Numbered from the stretch's first letter, positions 44,901 through 53,873 are shown. The stretch: DNA of 64,000 bases from Nocardioides agariphilus (GCF_015352445.1 NZ_JADKPO010000025.1:1-64000), one strand, 5' to 3'. The notes: a model not told the origin generated them from the letters alone. A program made the numbers and translations.

Positions 44901-45267
44901 CTTGCGACGCAAGAACTTCGATGCCGCGAGGGTCATGTGGGACCAGAGCCATGAGGACGACAGGCTGAGCTGGTACTCCCCGACGTACTGGGCGTTCTGC
45001 GCGGAAGGCGCGCTGGGCCTCGGTGAACCCGAGGTGGCGGCGAAGATGTACGCCCTCCTTCGGCCCTACAGCGGGCGTTGCGTGATGTCCGGCACCAACC
45101 CGGCCTTGGGTCCCGTCGACGCGTACCTCGCGCTCGCGGCCGCCGGGACCGGCGACCTCGATCTGGCCACCCAGCACGCCGACCACGCGGTCGAGCAGAT
45201 GCGTGCGTGGCAGGTCCCGCAGGCCGAGAGGTGGTTCCTCGACCTGCGGGATCGCCACGGTTTCTGA
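41926..45267 (+). CDS. SARP/BTAD transcriptional regulator with AAA ATPase and long helical-repeat C-terminus
   Basis: 1113 aa from ATG 41926; a GTG 12 bases downstream is an alternative. The OmpR-like winged HTH (GPPVELRAAKHRALLAALALHPART) and the bacterial transcriptional activation domain (AVAELESLTRAHPLRERPWQLLALALARTGRQADAL) occupy ~1-260. An AAA/NB-ARC-like ATPase follows: P-loop GEPGAGKSR (~324), Walker B VLGLEDLHWAD (~408). From ~560 to the end is a TPR-like alpha-repeat region. Such LAL/SARP-type activators sense ATP or signals and activate secondary-metabolism or stress genes. It follows the GS-like gene by 53 bp and may be co-transcribed. The partner promoter is not known. Confidence 0.87.
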   Translation: MLHPVWVGVLGPTLVVAEEGGPPVELRAAKHRALLAALALHPARTVSPDVLVEAIWGPDAPASASTTLQSYVSVVRRALEPDLPARVASSYLLSVDSGYRLVADTDAESFAATVHEVHGQLGAVATDLVPVAHDPAAIEGQAARLAHALGQWRGTAFDDLPESDLLVPERARLDALRVLAQEDRAACLVAAGRDAEAVAELESLTRAHPLRERPWQLLALALARTGRQADALGALERLRTTLDEELGLEPSREINQLQTAILRHELPPARARAAVAPDPARGPEQATVTLPEWPLVGREQHLAILESLLDQAHGGSPAYAALVGEPGAGKSRLGAELAARAQQRGALVLVGRCSQDEDAPPLWPWRQVLGDAVVDQPTAGVDPDAARFAVAESVRRALADLARDQTVVLGLEDLHWADVSSLRVLRHVLAHLESGRLLVLATWRRGATAAPTSAGHALADVAESLARHHATTIDVAGLSEEDTARLVSELAGGVEESVATALHLRTDGNPFFLIEYGRLARDEGRGLGEAIDTVPATVAAVVGRRISQLPEPTATTLTAGAVIGREFSVDVLARALDADELALLDLLQPAVDGDLLRDVGGDQFRFGHALARDAAYDSLSPSRRERLHARIATIVEERPDATPRAPEVARHWAAAGPRHVGRAWRAAARAGALAMSAHAAEEAAGHLETALALHARDPDADARQRYDLLVEYATACRWSTRRDEMHQASDEATLIAGELGEPELVVRSATVPSYDALWPARAYAVSNEAVVGVLRQALASLSVEDSEVRCRLLLALATEDYYSARAAEIDRLVDEAIGIARRLADVDLLAKSLLAAVTALWRPDCAERRRALLTECATLAEELDDARLLTNARCLLASVRSELGDVDGIDAELVRLAEDAREQRLYFAELMLVCLAHSWSVMRGDHEVFEAQLARVDELEDLISMPAKLDTVTGVRLYRPLWEPDIPVAVDLVQFFLAQTSLPLAPAAVALFLRRKNFDAARVMWDQSHEDDRLSWYSPTYWAFCAEGALGLGEPEVAAKMYALLRPYSGRCVMSGTNPALGPVDAYLALAAAGTGDLDLATQHADHAVEQMRAWQVPQAERWFLDLRDRHGF

Positions 45268-45279
45268 ATCGCGTTCCGA

Positions 45280-46002
45280 TCAGGCCGGCAGGTACCTGAA
45301 GGCCTGCTGCTCGAGCCTGCGGAACCGACGCCTGCCCAGCCACATCACGACCCGGAACGCCTGGCCGGCCTTGGCGAAGACGCCGTCGACCACGGCAGGC
45401 GCGAGGTCCTCGGCGATCCAGTTGCAGACGTAGAGCAGGGCGCGCAGGTCCTTCTTGGTCTCACCGAAGAACTCCTCCTCGAGCCGGTCCCACTCCTCCT
45501 GGGTCGTGTGCCGCTGAAGGATGGCCATCGCCTCGGACTCCTCGTGGCGCAAGTGGTGGTCGAGCAGCTCACGGGTCTCGGCGAGGCGCACCGACAGCTG
45601 TGCCCGCAGGCGGTCGCGGTCCCGGCTTTCTCGCGCGAGCTCGGCGAGGAGGTGCGCGCACGACTTCAGCTGGGGGTCGATCTTGTCGTGCTCGGCCTCC
45701 ATGGCCAGCAGCACGACGCGCTCGTCGTCGTCGGCGCGCTGGAGCAGGAACGGCCACAGCCCGGCGTCCTCGCCGCTGTGGTGCTTGTGCAGCACGTCGG
45801 CGAACCGCCCCCACCGGTCGGCCAGCGCCGTCCAGGTCGCCCGGTCGTCGACCGGAGTGTGAGGTACGGCGCTGGCGAAGCGGCGCAGGTCGCGCCGGAA
45901 CGCGTGGTGCATCAGGTACATCATGAACATGTCCACCGGCCCCTCCGGCGCGGCCGCCTGGCCGGGGAGGAGCAGCTGCTCGGGGTAGGTCGTGGTGGTC
46001 AT
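45280..46002 (-). CDS. Hemerythrin HHE-domain protein
   Basis: 240 aa. The Fe-binding pattern is present: MYLMHHAFRRDL, LHKHHSGEDAGLWP, AMEAEHDKIDPQL, and LLDHHLRHEESEAM. A C-terminal ~70-residue helical tail follows. Hemerythrin domains bind O2 or iron, or act in nitric oxide and redox sensing. It is convergent with the BTAD regulator, 12 bp apart. No signal peptide. Confidence 0.9.
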   Translation of the reverse strand: MTTTTYPEQLLLPGQAAAPEGPVDMFMMYLMHHAFRRDLRRFASAVPHTPVDDRATWTALADRWGRFADVLHKHHSGEDAGLWPFLLQRADDDERVVLLAMEAEHDKIDPQLKSCAHLLAELARESRDRDRLRAQLSVRLAETRELLDHHLRHEESEAMAILQRHTTQEEWDRLEEEFFGETKKDLRALLYVCNWIAEDLAPAVVDGVFAKAGQAFRVVMWLGRRRFRRLEQQAFRYLPA

Positions 46003-46101
46003 CGCGGTCTTCCTTCTCGTGAGGCCAGGTCTGTCTGTGTGCCCTCACGGTCGCCGCCCCCGCTTGGGTGGTACTTGGGTGCGACTTGAGCGGTCGACCG
46101 T

Positions 46102-46851
46102 CTAGGTCGAGGTCCCGCCGAGGCGTCGGGTCAGGGCCCCGGCCGTACGGCGTACGGCATCGGCCAGTGCGTGGGCGTCGCCGTCGGCGTAGGTGAGCGC
46201 GAGGCCGGCGACGGGGTGGCCGTTGTGGTCCACGACTGCGGAGGCGACGCTCGCCAGGCCGGGAGTCACCTCGCCCTCTTCGGTGGCGAACCCGCGTTGG
46301 CGCGTGTCGGCCAGCAGGGCGCGTAGCTGGCTGAGCGTGCGCGGGCCGGTGCCGTGGCGGTGCACGAAGGCGTCGGCGTCGGGGTAGAGCGCGCGTACCT
46401 GGGCAGGCGGCAGCGCGGCCAGGATCGCCCGTCCGCTCGCGGTCAGATGGGCGGGGAGTCGCACACCCACGTCGGTGACCAGAGGTGGGCGGCCGGGGGC
46501 GCGCTCCTCGACGACGTAGAGCACGTCGCGTCCGTGCAGCACCGCGAGGTGGGCACTTTGTCGGGTCCGGTCCGCGAGCTCGGCGAGCTGTCGGCGGGCG
46601 ATGCGCTGCAGCGGCTCTTGTCGGGTATAGCCACTGCCCACCTCGAACGCCGCGACGCCCAGCCCCCAGCGGTGCTCCTCCGGCAGGTGCACCACGAAGC
46701 CCTCCTCAGCCATGGCGGTCAGGAGGTGGTAGGTCGTGCTGCGAGGCAGGGCGCAGGCCCGCATGATGCGGTCGATCGACGTCGGCTCCGGCTGGGAGGC
46801 CAAGAAGCGCAGCACGCGCAGCGTCCGCGTCGCAGCGGGTACCTGTCCCAC
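46102..46851 (-). CDS. IclR-family regulator divergent from hutHU
   Basis: 249 aa from GTG 46851. N-terminal HTH: TLRVLRFLASQPEPTSIDRIMRACALPRSTTYHLL; then the IclR ligand domain (VGVRLPAHLTASGRAILAAL, EEGEVTPGLASVASAVVDHNG). It is divergent from hutH with a 70-bp gap and a perfect inverted repeat at 46859-46874. It likely controls histidine degradation in response to urocanate or histidine; the ligand is inferred. Confidence 0.9.
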   Translation of the reverse strand: MGQVPAATRTLRVLRFLASQPEPTSIDRIMRACALPRSTTYHLLTAMAEEGFVVHLPEEHRWGLGVAAFEVGSGYTRQEPLQRIARRQLAELADRTRQSAHLAVLHGRDVLYVVEERAPGRPPLVTDVGVRLPAHLTASGRAILAALPPAQVRALYPDADAFVHRHGTGPRTLSQLRALLADTRQRGFATEEGEVTPGLASVASAVVDHNGHPVAGLALTYADGDAHALADAVRRTAGALTRRLGGTST

Positions 46852-46858
46852 CCGGCCA

Positions 46859-46874
46859 GTCTCGCATCCGAGAC
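46859..46874. promoter_or_regulatory. IclR operator candidate in the hut divergent promoter
   Basis: GTCTCG (46859-46864), CATC, CGAGAC (46869-46874): perfect 6-bp arms around a 4-bp centre, 8 bp from the IclR start and 48 bp from hutH. Confidence 0.55.
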
Positions 46875-46921
46875 AGCATTCCGTCGCCCCCCACTGCCGT
46901 CAGGAGGCGCACAGGAGTTGC

Positions 46922-48484
46922 ATGACTGCCATGACGGTGCGTGTGGACGTCGGGCCCCTGTCGTTCGGGGACGTGGTCGCGGTGGCTCGAGAGGGCGCGG
47001 CGGTCGAGCTGACCCCGGACTCCCTGGCAGCGATCGACCAGGCCCGCGAGGTCGTGGACGACCTGGCGGCGGCACCCGACCCGGCGTACGGCATCTCGAC
47101 CGGGTTCGGAGCCCTGGCCACCCGGCACATCCCGGCGCAGATGCGCGAGCAGCTGCAGCGCTCGCTGGTCCGCTCGCACGCCGCGGGCTCGGGGCCCGAG
47201 GTCGAACGTGAGGTGGTACGCGCGCTGATGCTGCTGCGCCTCTCGACCCTGGCGACCGGCCACACCGGCATCCGTCGCGAGACGGCCGAGCTGATGGCTG
47301 CGCTGCTGTCGGCGGGGATCACGCCGGTCGTCCGCGAGTACGGGTCGCTGGGCTGCTCCGGCGACCTGGCTCCCCTGTCGCACTGTGCGCTGGCGTTGAT
47401 GGGTGAGGGCGAGGTGCGCGACGCCGACGGCACCTTGATGCCGGCCGGCGCCGCTCTGGCCACAGCCGGACTGGCTCCCGTCGAGCTGAAGGCCAAGGAG
47501 GGCCTGGCTCTCATCAACGGCACCGACGGCATGCTCGGCCAGCTGGTGCTGGCGATCACCGACCTGCGGATGCTCCTGCGTACGGCGGACATCGCCGCCG
47601 CGATGAGCGTCGAGGCCCAGATGGGCACCGACCGGGTCTTCGCGCCGGAGCTGCAGGCGCTGCGGCCACAGGTCGGCCAGGCGCTGTCGGCCGCGAACCT
47701 CACGGCGGTGCTGAAGGGCTCCGGCCTCATGGCCAGCCACCGGGAGGACAAGCTCCACCGGGTGCAGGACGCGTACTCGCTGCGTTGCTCGCCGCAGGTG
47801 CACGGTGCGGCGCGCGACACCGTCGAGCACGCGGCCGTTGTCGCGGGCCGCGAGCTGGCCAGCGCCGTCGACAACCCGGTCGTCGTGGGTGACGAGGTCC
47901 GCAGCAACGGCAACTTCCACGGGGCGCCCGTCGCCTACGTGCTGGACTTCCTGGCCATCGTCGCTGCCGACGCCGCCTCGATCAGCGAGCGGCGCACCGA
48001 CCGCTTCCTCGACAAGGCCCGCAACCACGACCTGCCGCCGTTCCTCGCCGACGACCCCGGCGTCGACAGCGGGCACATGATCGCGCAGTACACCCAGGCC
48101 GCCATCGTCTCGGAGATGAAGCGGCTGGCCGTGCCGGCGTCCGTGGACTCGATCCCGTCCTCCGCCATGCAGGAGGACCACGTCTCGATGGGGTGGAACG
48201 CCGCACGCAAGCTCCGGCGGTCCGTCGACGGCCTGTCCCGCGTGGTCGCGATCGAGGTGCTGACGGCAGCCCGGGCGCTCGACCTGCGGGTCTCGACAGG
48301 CTCGACCCGCGGAGTGTCACCCGCGGCCGGCACGGGGGCCGTCGTCGACCTGCTGCGGTCCTCCGGGGTGCAAGGGCCCGGCCCGGACCGCTACCTGTCC
48401 CCGGAGATCGAGGCATGTGTCTCGCTCGTCCAGTCCGGCGCCGTGCTGGCCGCCGTCGAAGAGAAGATCGGAGAGCTTCAGTGA
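46922..48484 (+). CDS. hutH: Histidine ammonia-lyase
   Basis: 520 aa. It eliminates ammonia from histidine to give urocanate, the first step of histidine degradation. The MIO-prosthetic group triad is Cys145-Ser-Gly ([12 protein letters not shown]), the Cys form found in several actinobacterial histidases instead of Ala-Ser-Gly. Other blocks: [36 protein letters not shown], and [14 protein letters not shown] 9-residue insertion RVSTGSTRG at about 456-464 looks repeat-derived. ATG 46922 has AGGAG just upstream. It overlaps hutU by 4 bp (GTGA). Confidence 0.94.
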   Translation: MTAMTVRVDVGPLSFGDVVAVAREGAAVELTPDSLAAIDQAREVVDDLAAAPDPAYGISTGFGALATRHIPAQMREQLQRSLVRSHAAGSGPEVEREVVRALMLLRLSTLATGHTGIRRETAELMAALLSAGITPVVREYGSLGCSGDLAPLSHCALALMGEGEVRDADGTLMPAGAALATAGLAPVELKAKEGLALINGTDGMLGQLVLAITDLRMLLRTADIAAAMSVEAQMGTDRVFAPELQALRPQVGQALSAANLTAVLKGSGLMASHREDKLHRVQDAYSLRCSPQVHGAARDTVEHAAVVAGRELASAVDNPVVVGDEVRSNGNFHGAPVAYVLDFLAIVAADAASISERRTDRFLDKARNHDLPPFLADDPGVDSGHMIAQYTQAAIVSEMKRLAVPASVDSIPSSAMQEDHVSMGWNAARKLRRSVDGLSRVVAIEVLTAARALDLRVSTGSTRGVSPAAGTGAVVDLLRSSGVQGPGPDRYLSPEIEACVSLVQSGAVLAAVEEKIGELQ

Positions 48485-50133
48485 ACGACCGCCTGCCCAT
48501 CCACGCTGCCCACGGCACCGAGCTGACCGCGAAGTCCTGGCAGACCGAGGCGCCGCTGCGGATGCTGATGAACAACCTCGACCCCGAGGTGGCCGAGCGA
48601 CCGGAGGACCTCGTCGTCTACGGCGGCACGGGCAAGGCCGCCCGCAGCTGGCCGGCCTACGACGCGCTCGTGCGCACCCTGCGCGACCTGGAGGCCGACG
48701 AGACCATGCTCGTGCAGTCGGGCAAGCCGGTCGGCGTGATGAAGACGCACGAGTGGGCGCCGCGGGTGCTGATCGCCAACTCCAACCTGGTCGGTGACTG
48801 GGCCAACTGGGAGGAGTTCCGCAAGCTCGAGGACCTCGGTCTGATCATGTACGGCCAGATGACCGCGGGCTCGTGGATCTACATCGGCACCCAGGGGATC
48901 TTGCAGGGGACCTTCGAGACGTTCGCCGCGGTGGCCGACAAGAAGTTCGGCGGCACACTCGCCGGCACCATCACGCTGACCGCCGGCCTGGGCGGTATGG
49001 GTGGCGCGCAGCCGCTGGCCGTGACGATGAACGACGGCGTGGCGATCTGCATCGACGTCGACCAGTCGCGGATCACCCGGCGCATCGAGCACAAGTACCT
49101 GGACACGCAGGCCTCGTCGCTCGAGGAAGCAGTGGAGATGGCGGTCAAGGCACGTGACGAGCGGCGTCCGCTGTCGATCGGCGTGCTCGGCAATGCGGCC
49201 GAGATGTTCCCGCGGCTGTTGGAGATCAAGGCGCCGATCGACGTCGTCACCGACCAGACCTCGGCCCACGATCCCCTGTCGTACCTGCCGATCGGTGTCT
49301 CCTTCGACGACTGGAAGGCCGCAGCCGACCGCGACCCCGAGGGCTTCACGAAGGACGCGCAGGCGTCGATGGCTGCTCACGTGCGGGCGATGGTGGAGTT
49401 CCAGGACGCCGGCGCCGAGGTCTTCGACTACGGCAACTCGATCCGGGACGAGGCCCGCAAGGGCGGCTACGACCGGGCCTTCGAGTTCCCCGGCTTCGTG
49501 CCGGCCTACATCCGGCCGCTGTTCTGCGAGGGCAAGGGCCCGTTCCGGTGGGCTGCGCTGTCGGGCGACCCCGCCGACATCGAGGCCACCGACCGCGCGA
49601 TCCTCGAGCTCTTCCCCGACAACCAGCGCTTGCACAAGTGGATCAAGATGGCGGGCGAGCGGGTGCACTACCAGGGCCTGCCCGCGCGGATCTGCTGGCT
49701 GGGCTACGGCGAGCGCCACCTCGCCGGCTTGAAGTTCAACCAGATGGTGGCCAGCGGGGAGCTGAAGGCGCCGATCGTGATCGGCCGCGACCACCTGGAC
49801 TGCGGCTCGGTCGCATCGCCCTATCGCGAGACGGAGGCCATGCTCGACGGCTCCGACGCCATCGCCGACTGGGCGATCCTCAACGCACTGGTCAACACCG
49901 CCTCAGGCGCGACCTGGGTGTCCTTCCACCATGGTGGCGGCGTCGGCATGGGGCGCTCGCTCCACGCCGGCCAGGTCTGCGTCGCCGACGGCACCGAGCT
50001 CGCTGCCCAGAAGATCGAGCGGGTGCTGACCAACGATCCTGGGATGGGCGTGATCAGGCACGTCGACGCGGGCTACGAGCGGGCGGTCGAGGTGGCCGAC
50101 GAGCGCGACGTACGCGTGCCGATGCGCGACTAG
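48481..50133 (+). CDS. hutU: Urocanate hydratase
   Basis: 550 aa, the typical length. It hydrates urocanate to imidazolonepropionate with NAD as a tightly bound cofactor. Blocks: [29 protein letters not shown], the NAD-binding loop [26 protein letters not shown], and [20 protein letters not shown] near the C-terminus. GTG 48481 overlaps the hutH stop. The later hut genes (imidazolonepropionase, formimino-glutamate steps) are not in the window. Confidence 0.96.
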   Translation: MNDRLPIHAAHGTELTAKSWQTEAPLRMLMNNLDPEVAERPEDLVVYGGTGKAARSWPAYDALVRTLRDLEADETMLVQSGKPVGVMKTHEWAPRVLIANSNLVGDWANWEEFRKLEDLGLIMYGQMTAGSWIYIGTQGILQGTFETFAAVADKKFGGTLAGTITLTAGLGGMGGAQPLAVTMNDGVAICIDVDQSRITRRIEHKYLDTQASSLEEAVEMAVKARDERRPLSIGVLGNAAEMFPRLLEIKAPIDVVTDQTSAHDPLSYLPIGVSFDDWKAAADRDPEGFTKDAQASMAAHVRAMVEFQDAGAEVFDYGNSIRDEARKGGYDRAFEFPGFVPAYIRPLFCEGKGPFRWAALSGDPADIEATDRAILELFPDNQRLHKWIKMAGERVHYQGLPARICWLGYGERHLAGLKFNQMVASGELKAPIVIGRDHLDCGSVASPYRETEAMLDGSDAIADWAILNALVNTASGATWVSFHHGGGVGMGRSLHAGQVCVADGTELAAQKIERVLTNDPGMGVIRHVDAGYERAVEVADERDVRVPMRD

Positions 50134-50152
50134 GCTGCGCGCCCCTGCCACC

Positions 50153-50181
50153 GGTTCGCCACAACTGTCGGATAGCGAACC
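50153..50181. terminator. Hairpin after hutU
   Basis: GGTTCGC (50153-50159) and GCGAACC (50175-50181) form a perfect 7-bp stem with a 15-nt loop, 20 bp after the hutU stop. It probably ends the hut operon. Confidence 0.55.
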
Positions 50182-50253
50182 GACGGTGCTGCCGGTCGCG
50201 GTCGAAGGTGTGGTCACCGCCGCGAGAGCGGCCCTGACCTCAAGGAGATCGCC

Positions 50254-50712
50254 ATGGACCTCACCCTCCGCCGCCTGACCACCGCCGCACTGACCGCCGT
50301 CGTCGGCGGCCTCGCGACGCTGTCGATGGCCACCCCTGCGAACGCGGCGTTCGCCAACCTGACCTCGGGCACCGGAAGCGTCGCGGTGACCTTGTCGGAC
50401 GACGAGGCCAGCGACTGGTACACCCTCGGCAGCGTGATCGGCTACAGCAGGCGCATGGAGATCTGCGACAGCATCTCCCGCCAGACCAACGCTGAGCGCC
50501 TCAGCGTGGGCAACCACAACGAGCTCAACCAGGACGAATGCCAGGCGGCCGTCAACAAGTGCCTCAGCGTGGACAACCTCAACTTCGTGCAGGTCGACAT
50601 CGCTGCGGACGACAAGACCGTGACCTGCTCCCACTGGTCCTACATGGACGCGGGCGACCTCTACGACCTGCTGACGAAGATGGACGAGTGGACCAAGCAG
50701 CAGGGCGTCTGA
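50254..50712 (+). CDS. Secreted four-cysteine protein (copy A)
   Basis: 152 aa. A signal peptide spans ~1-31 (RRLTTAALTAVVGGLATLSM, cleavage near ANAAF). The mature part has four Cys, in ICDS, ECQA, KCLS and TCSH, suggesting two disulfides. The segment QVDIAADDKTVTCSHW and the pattern of Cys spacing match the gene at 51517, so the two are paralogues. No known domain. A Trp/Tyr-rich middle (DWYTLG) is also shared. It follows hutU after a 120-bp gap, as its own unit. Confidence 0.8.
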   Translation: MDLTLRRLTTAALTAVVGGLATLSMATPANAAFANLTSGTGSVAVTLSDDEASDWYTLGSVIGYSRRMEICDSISRQTNAERLSVGNHNELNQDECQAAVNKCLSVDNLNFVQVDIAADDKTVTCSHWSYMDAGDLYDLLTKMDEWTKQQGV

Positions 50713-50742
50713 GGAAGCCTCGAGCCGTCGCGGTCGCGGACG

Positions 50743-51252
50743 CTACGCGGGGTCTCCGCGGTGTGCGTGACGATGCTCGTGGGGCGACTCGTCCGCTGTG
50801 TCCTCGGCCGCGAGGGGACGACCGGTGACGTCGGTCGCGGTCTGGTCCGCAGGATCGGCGTAGGTCCCACCGGCCGCCGGGGGCGCGGTCGTCGTGGGCT
50901 CGCCAGGCTGGTAGTCGTCGGCGCGCGTGTCGACGTCGGGGTCGACCCGGTCTGCAGATCGCAGGTGGTCCTCGACGCGGGCCTCCTCGTAGGTCACTCC
51001 CTGCTGAGCCTGCGCCGCCTGCTGCTCGGCCCTGGCGGCCTCGGCGCGCGCGACCTCGGCGCGTGCGGCAGCCTCCTCGGCCTCGCGGCGCGAAGCCTCG
51101 ACCGCTGCCGTCTTCTCGGCGGCCTCGTTGCGCAGCTGCTCGGCGTGCTCGCGCTGTGCCTGGGTGCGTCGGTTGCCCATCAGCGCCCAGGCCGCCGCGG
51201 CAGCGACGACGAGAACGACCACGATCAGGATGATCCAGCCAGCGGTGTTCAT
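50743..51252 (-). CDS. Membrane-anchored coiled-coil protein
   Basis: 169 aa. One N-terminal membrane helix (GWIILIVVVLVVAAAAAWAL) is followed by an Ala/Glu/Arg-rich coiled coil (~28-85; repeated ARAEVARAEAARAEQ) and an acidic, disordered tail with Pro/Thr and a His-rich end. GGGAGGAAG lies upstream of ATG 51252. It lies between the two secreted paralogues, divergent from copy B by a 264-bp gap. A scaffold or envelope role is possible. Confidence 0.7.
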   Translation of the reverse strand: MNTAGWIILIVVVLVVAAAAAWALMGNRRTQAQREHAEQLRNEAAEKTAAVEASRREAEEAAARAEVARAEAARAEQQAAQAQQGVTYEEARVEDHLRSADRVDPDVDTRADDYQPGEPTTTAPPAAGGTYADPADQTATDVTGRPLAAEDTADESPHEHRHAHRGDPA

Positions 51253-51516
51253 GTCTTCCTCCCGACCCTGCCGCGACGCTCGCACGGCCTCGGGCCCGGC
51301 TCCACGGAACCAGACAGGTGGTCCCCGTAGTCCACCCGCCCGGGTGGTTTGCGCTCGCCCCGGACCGCAACGATGCCGCCCACCATCGAGCTCACCCGGC
51401 GCGAACAGCCCATGTGTCGCCACGGCGACGGACAGGGGACTCGGCCACCGAGCAGGCTGAAGGCACCAAAGCCCCGGATGCGTCCGACGCCCGTTCCTCC
51501 CGCCTCAGGAGTCCTC

Positions 51517-51945
51517 ATGAAGATCCTTCGCCGTCTCACCGCCGGTGTCGTCGTGGCCGCCGCCGTCTCGGCGGGCGCCGTCGCCGTCAGCGCACCTGCC
51601 GGTGCCGTCACGGTGTCCAGCGTCGGTGGCACCGCCACGGTCTTCGTGACCGCCGACGAGGTCGCCCCCTTTGGCAACTGGTACCCCGCTGGCGCACCGG
51701 GCGACAAGTGCGCCGAGATCAACGCCATCGTCAACGCACAGCGTCAGGCGCAGGGCATCAGCCAAGGGCTCACCCAGCACGAGTGCATCAACATGATGAA
51801 CCGATGCCGCTACGACGTCGGCGTCACGAGCCAGGTCGTGAAGGTGTTCGCTGACAACCGCTACACCTGCTACTCGTCGCAGACTGACCCCAACACCCAG
51901 ACCATGGTCTCGGCCCTGCAGCAGATCGCCGCTGCGCTGGGGTGA
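51517..51945 (+). CDS. Secreted four-cysteine protein (copy B)
   Basis: 142 aa from ATG 51517 (CAGGAG upstream). The signal peptide is ~1-30 (RRLTAGVVVAAAVSAGAV, cleavage near AGAVT). The mature part matches copy A (50254) in its four Cys: KCAE, ECIN, RCRY, TCYS. VKVFADNRYTCYS mirrors VDIAADDKTVTCS there. Function unknown. The 264-bp region between it and the divergent coiled-coil gene holds no gene that I can see; it may carry promoters for both. Confidence 0.8.
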   Translation: MKILRRLTAGVVVAAAVSAGAVAVSAPAGAVTVSSVGGTATVFVTADEVAPFGNWYPAGAPGDKCAEINAIVNAQRQAQGISQGLTQHECINMMNRCRYDVGVTSQVVKVFADNRYTCYSSQTDPNTQTMVSALQQIAAALG

Positions 51946-51973
51946 TGATCGGCTCGCTGGCGGCTGCGGCTGG

Positions 51974-52630
51974 TTACTGATCCCGGCCAGGCGGGCGCCA
52001 CCGGCGCAGCCGCTGGAACAGCTCGGCCTGCTCGACGGCGTCGTCCAGGGCGTGGTGGGTATGGGGACGCTGCGGTACCAGCTCGGGCGGGAGCTTCTCC
52101 TTGCCCAGCTCGTCGAGCACGCGGTGGGTGCCGACGTACACCATCGTCTTCATGTCGAGCGCCGAGCCGAACGAGAAGGGCGAGCCGATCTCGGAGTACG
52201 TGTGGAAGTACCACTGCAGGAACATCCAGTCGTAGCCCATCGGCCAGCCGACGAAGACCGGACGCCGGCCGTCGGCCAGGTCGAGCACCCACTTCGCGGC
52301 ATCGGTCATCGCCTGCGCGGGATCGATGCCCTCGGTCTTGAGCCGCTCGCGGTCCAGGCCGGTCTCGGCGATGGCGTTGAGCGCCTCTTGCTCGAACTCC
52401 TCGGAGATCGGCTTCAGCTCACGGTAGAAGCGCGCCGACTCCGGCTGGATCGGACGAAACGTGCCGGCCGCGTCCTGCTCGCCGGCGATGCACATGCCGA
52501 GCGCGAGCATCGAGAAGCGGCCGGGGATCGGGCCGTCGGCCTCGATGTCGGCCGAGATGTAGGCGTCCGTGCGGACGGGCGGTTCGGCGTCGAGCTCGTC
52601 GGGCAGCTCGTCCTCGGAGGTGGTCGTCAC
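51974..52630 (-). CDS. DnaQ-like 3'-5' exonuclease (DEDD family)
   Basis: 218 aa. The RNase H-like exonuclease motifs are ADIEADGPIPG (Exo I, Asp28 and Glu30), DGRRPVFVGWPMGYDWMFL (Exo II), and HHALDDAVEQAELF (Exo III, catalytic His and Asp). It probably degrades single-stranded DNA or RNA. ATG 52630 overlaps the stop of the upstream nucleotidyltransferase-like gene (ATGA), so the pair is co-translated. Confidence 0.82.
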   Translation of the reverse strand: MTTTSEDELPDELDAEPPVRTDAYISADIEADGPIPGRFSMLALGMCIAGEQDAAGTFRPIQPESARFYRELKPISEEFEQEALNAIAETGLDRERLKTEGIDPAQAMTDAAKWVLDLADGRRPVFVGWPMGYDWMFLQWYFHTYSEIGSPFSFGSALDMKTMVYVGTHRVLDELGKEKLPPELVPQRPHTHHALDDAVEQAELFQRLRRWRPPGRDQ

Positions 52631-53832
52631 TCCCTGGGCTCCGAGGCTTGCTTGATGACCAGGTCGTAGACCTGTTTCAGCCCGGGTGACTCGGAGATCT
52701 TCTGCTGGAAGTACCCGCTCACCTGGACGTTGGAGGCGGCCGCGATGCGCTCGGCAGCAGCGAGCAGCTCGTCCTCGTCAAGCTCGGGCAGTCTGCGGAC
52801 CAGGTCCACGATCTCGTCGCGGTCGGGCCCGGAGTAACACTCGGCGATGGTGCCCTCGAGGGCGGCCAGCTGACCGGCGATGGTCTCTCGGTCGAGTCGG
52901 TCGGCCCGGATGGCCTCGCTCAGCGCGTGCATCGTGCCGCCCACCTGGTAGAGCCGCGCCGGCGGGTCGTCGAAGAGCTGCCGCAGGTACGACGCGTCGG
53001 CGTCGCGCCGCAGGATGCGGGTGATGTTGTAGAGACGCTTGGCGACCTTGCCGTAGTTCTCATGGCCCTCGGCGCTGTACTTCGCGATCTCGCCGCCGAT
53101 CTGCTCGAGGTAGTTCTCCAGCCCGTCGGGCGAGACGTGCTGCACCAGCCGCTCGATGTCGACCTTGCTGTCGGGATCGAGATAGACCTCTTGGTAGAAG
53201 CTGTCGAGCACTCCGTCGAGCGCGACGACCGAGCCGTCGGGGGCCTCCCAGGTCGCGTCGATCACCTTGGACACCGGGACGACGCGGTCCTTGGCGCGAT
53301 CTGCGAAAACCCAGTCCAGCTTGACGAAACCGGGGTCCATGGCGACGTCGTGCATGCGCAGGCGGTAGGTCTCCCCGGTGGCGTCGACGACCTTGACGAC
53401 GCGCCCGTCGATGTCGGTGAGGCCCCAGCTGATCGGCGAGCCCTGGGACACGGCCTCCTCGTCGCGGCTGTACGGGGCCGGGTAGAGGCCGAGCTTCATC
53501 TCGACGAACTGGAGCAGCGGGTTGGTGAACGTGCGGGCGACCGACTCGATCATGGTCAGGGCCAAGATCGCGACGGCGTCCTCCCGGGTCGGCGCGACGA
53601 TGTGCACCCGCTCGAAGAAGTCGCAGTCGCCCGGGAACAGCTGGAACTTCGACTGGGCGGCGCTGCCCGCCAGCGCCATCGCGCTGCGGACCCCGTCTCG
53701 GGCCTGGGTCCGGATCATGTCGGCGATCTCACGCAGCGACTCGACACCCGACGCGTCGAAGTCACCCACCACGTCGTCGAGGCCGAAGACGCCGCCGCGC
53801 TGGACGAAGCGCTCTTGCTCGTGCATGGGCAC
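52627..53832 (-). CDS. Nucleotidyltransferase-like protein of unknown function, coupled to the exonuclease
   Basis: 401 aa from GTG 53832 (AGAGGAAG upstream); ATG 53826 is an alternative. Residues 56-71 read GSAAQSKFQLFPGDCD, matching the superfamily pattern G-S-x(n)-D-x-D, with Asp69 and Asp71 as candidate metal ligands. A third acidic residue is not certain. The rest is mostly helical with a later VEMKLGLYPAPYSRDEEAV strand region and WGLTDIDGRVVKVVD. No family name comes to mind. It overlaps the DnaQ-like gene by 4 bp, implying the two act together on nucleic acid. Confidence 0.7.
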   Translation of the reverse strand: MPMHEQERFVQRGGVFGLDDVVGDFDASGVESLREIADMIRTQARDGVRSAMALAGSAAQSKFQLFPGDCDFFERVHIVAPTREDAVAILALTMIESVARTFTNPLLQFVEMKLGLYPAPYSRDEEAVSQGSPISWGLTDIDGRVVKVVDATGETYRLRMHDVAMDPGFVKLDWVFADRAKDRVVPVSKVIDATWEAPDGSVVALDGVLDSFYQEVYLDPDSKVDIERLVQHVSPDGLENYLEQIGGEIAKYSAEGHENYGKVAKRLYNITRILRRDADASYLRQLFDDPPARLYQVGGTMHALSEAIRADRLDRETIAGQLAALEGTIAECYSGPDRDEIVDLVRRLPELDEDELLAAAERIAAASNVQVSGYFQQKISESPGLKQVYDLVIKQASEPRE

Positions 53833-53873
53833 AGTCTTCCTCTCTACGATGTCGCGCGGAGGGGGAACACGGC

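Noticed and set aside
51253-51516. Riboswitch in the 264-bp gap before the secreted protein copy B
   Set aside because: No known aptamer core or strong nested pairing could be made out by eye; promoters for the divergent genes are a simpler reading.
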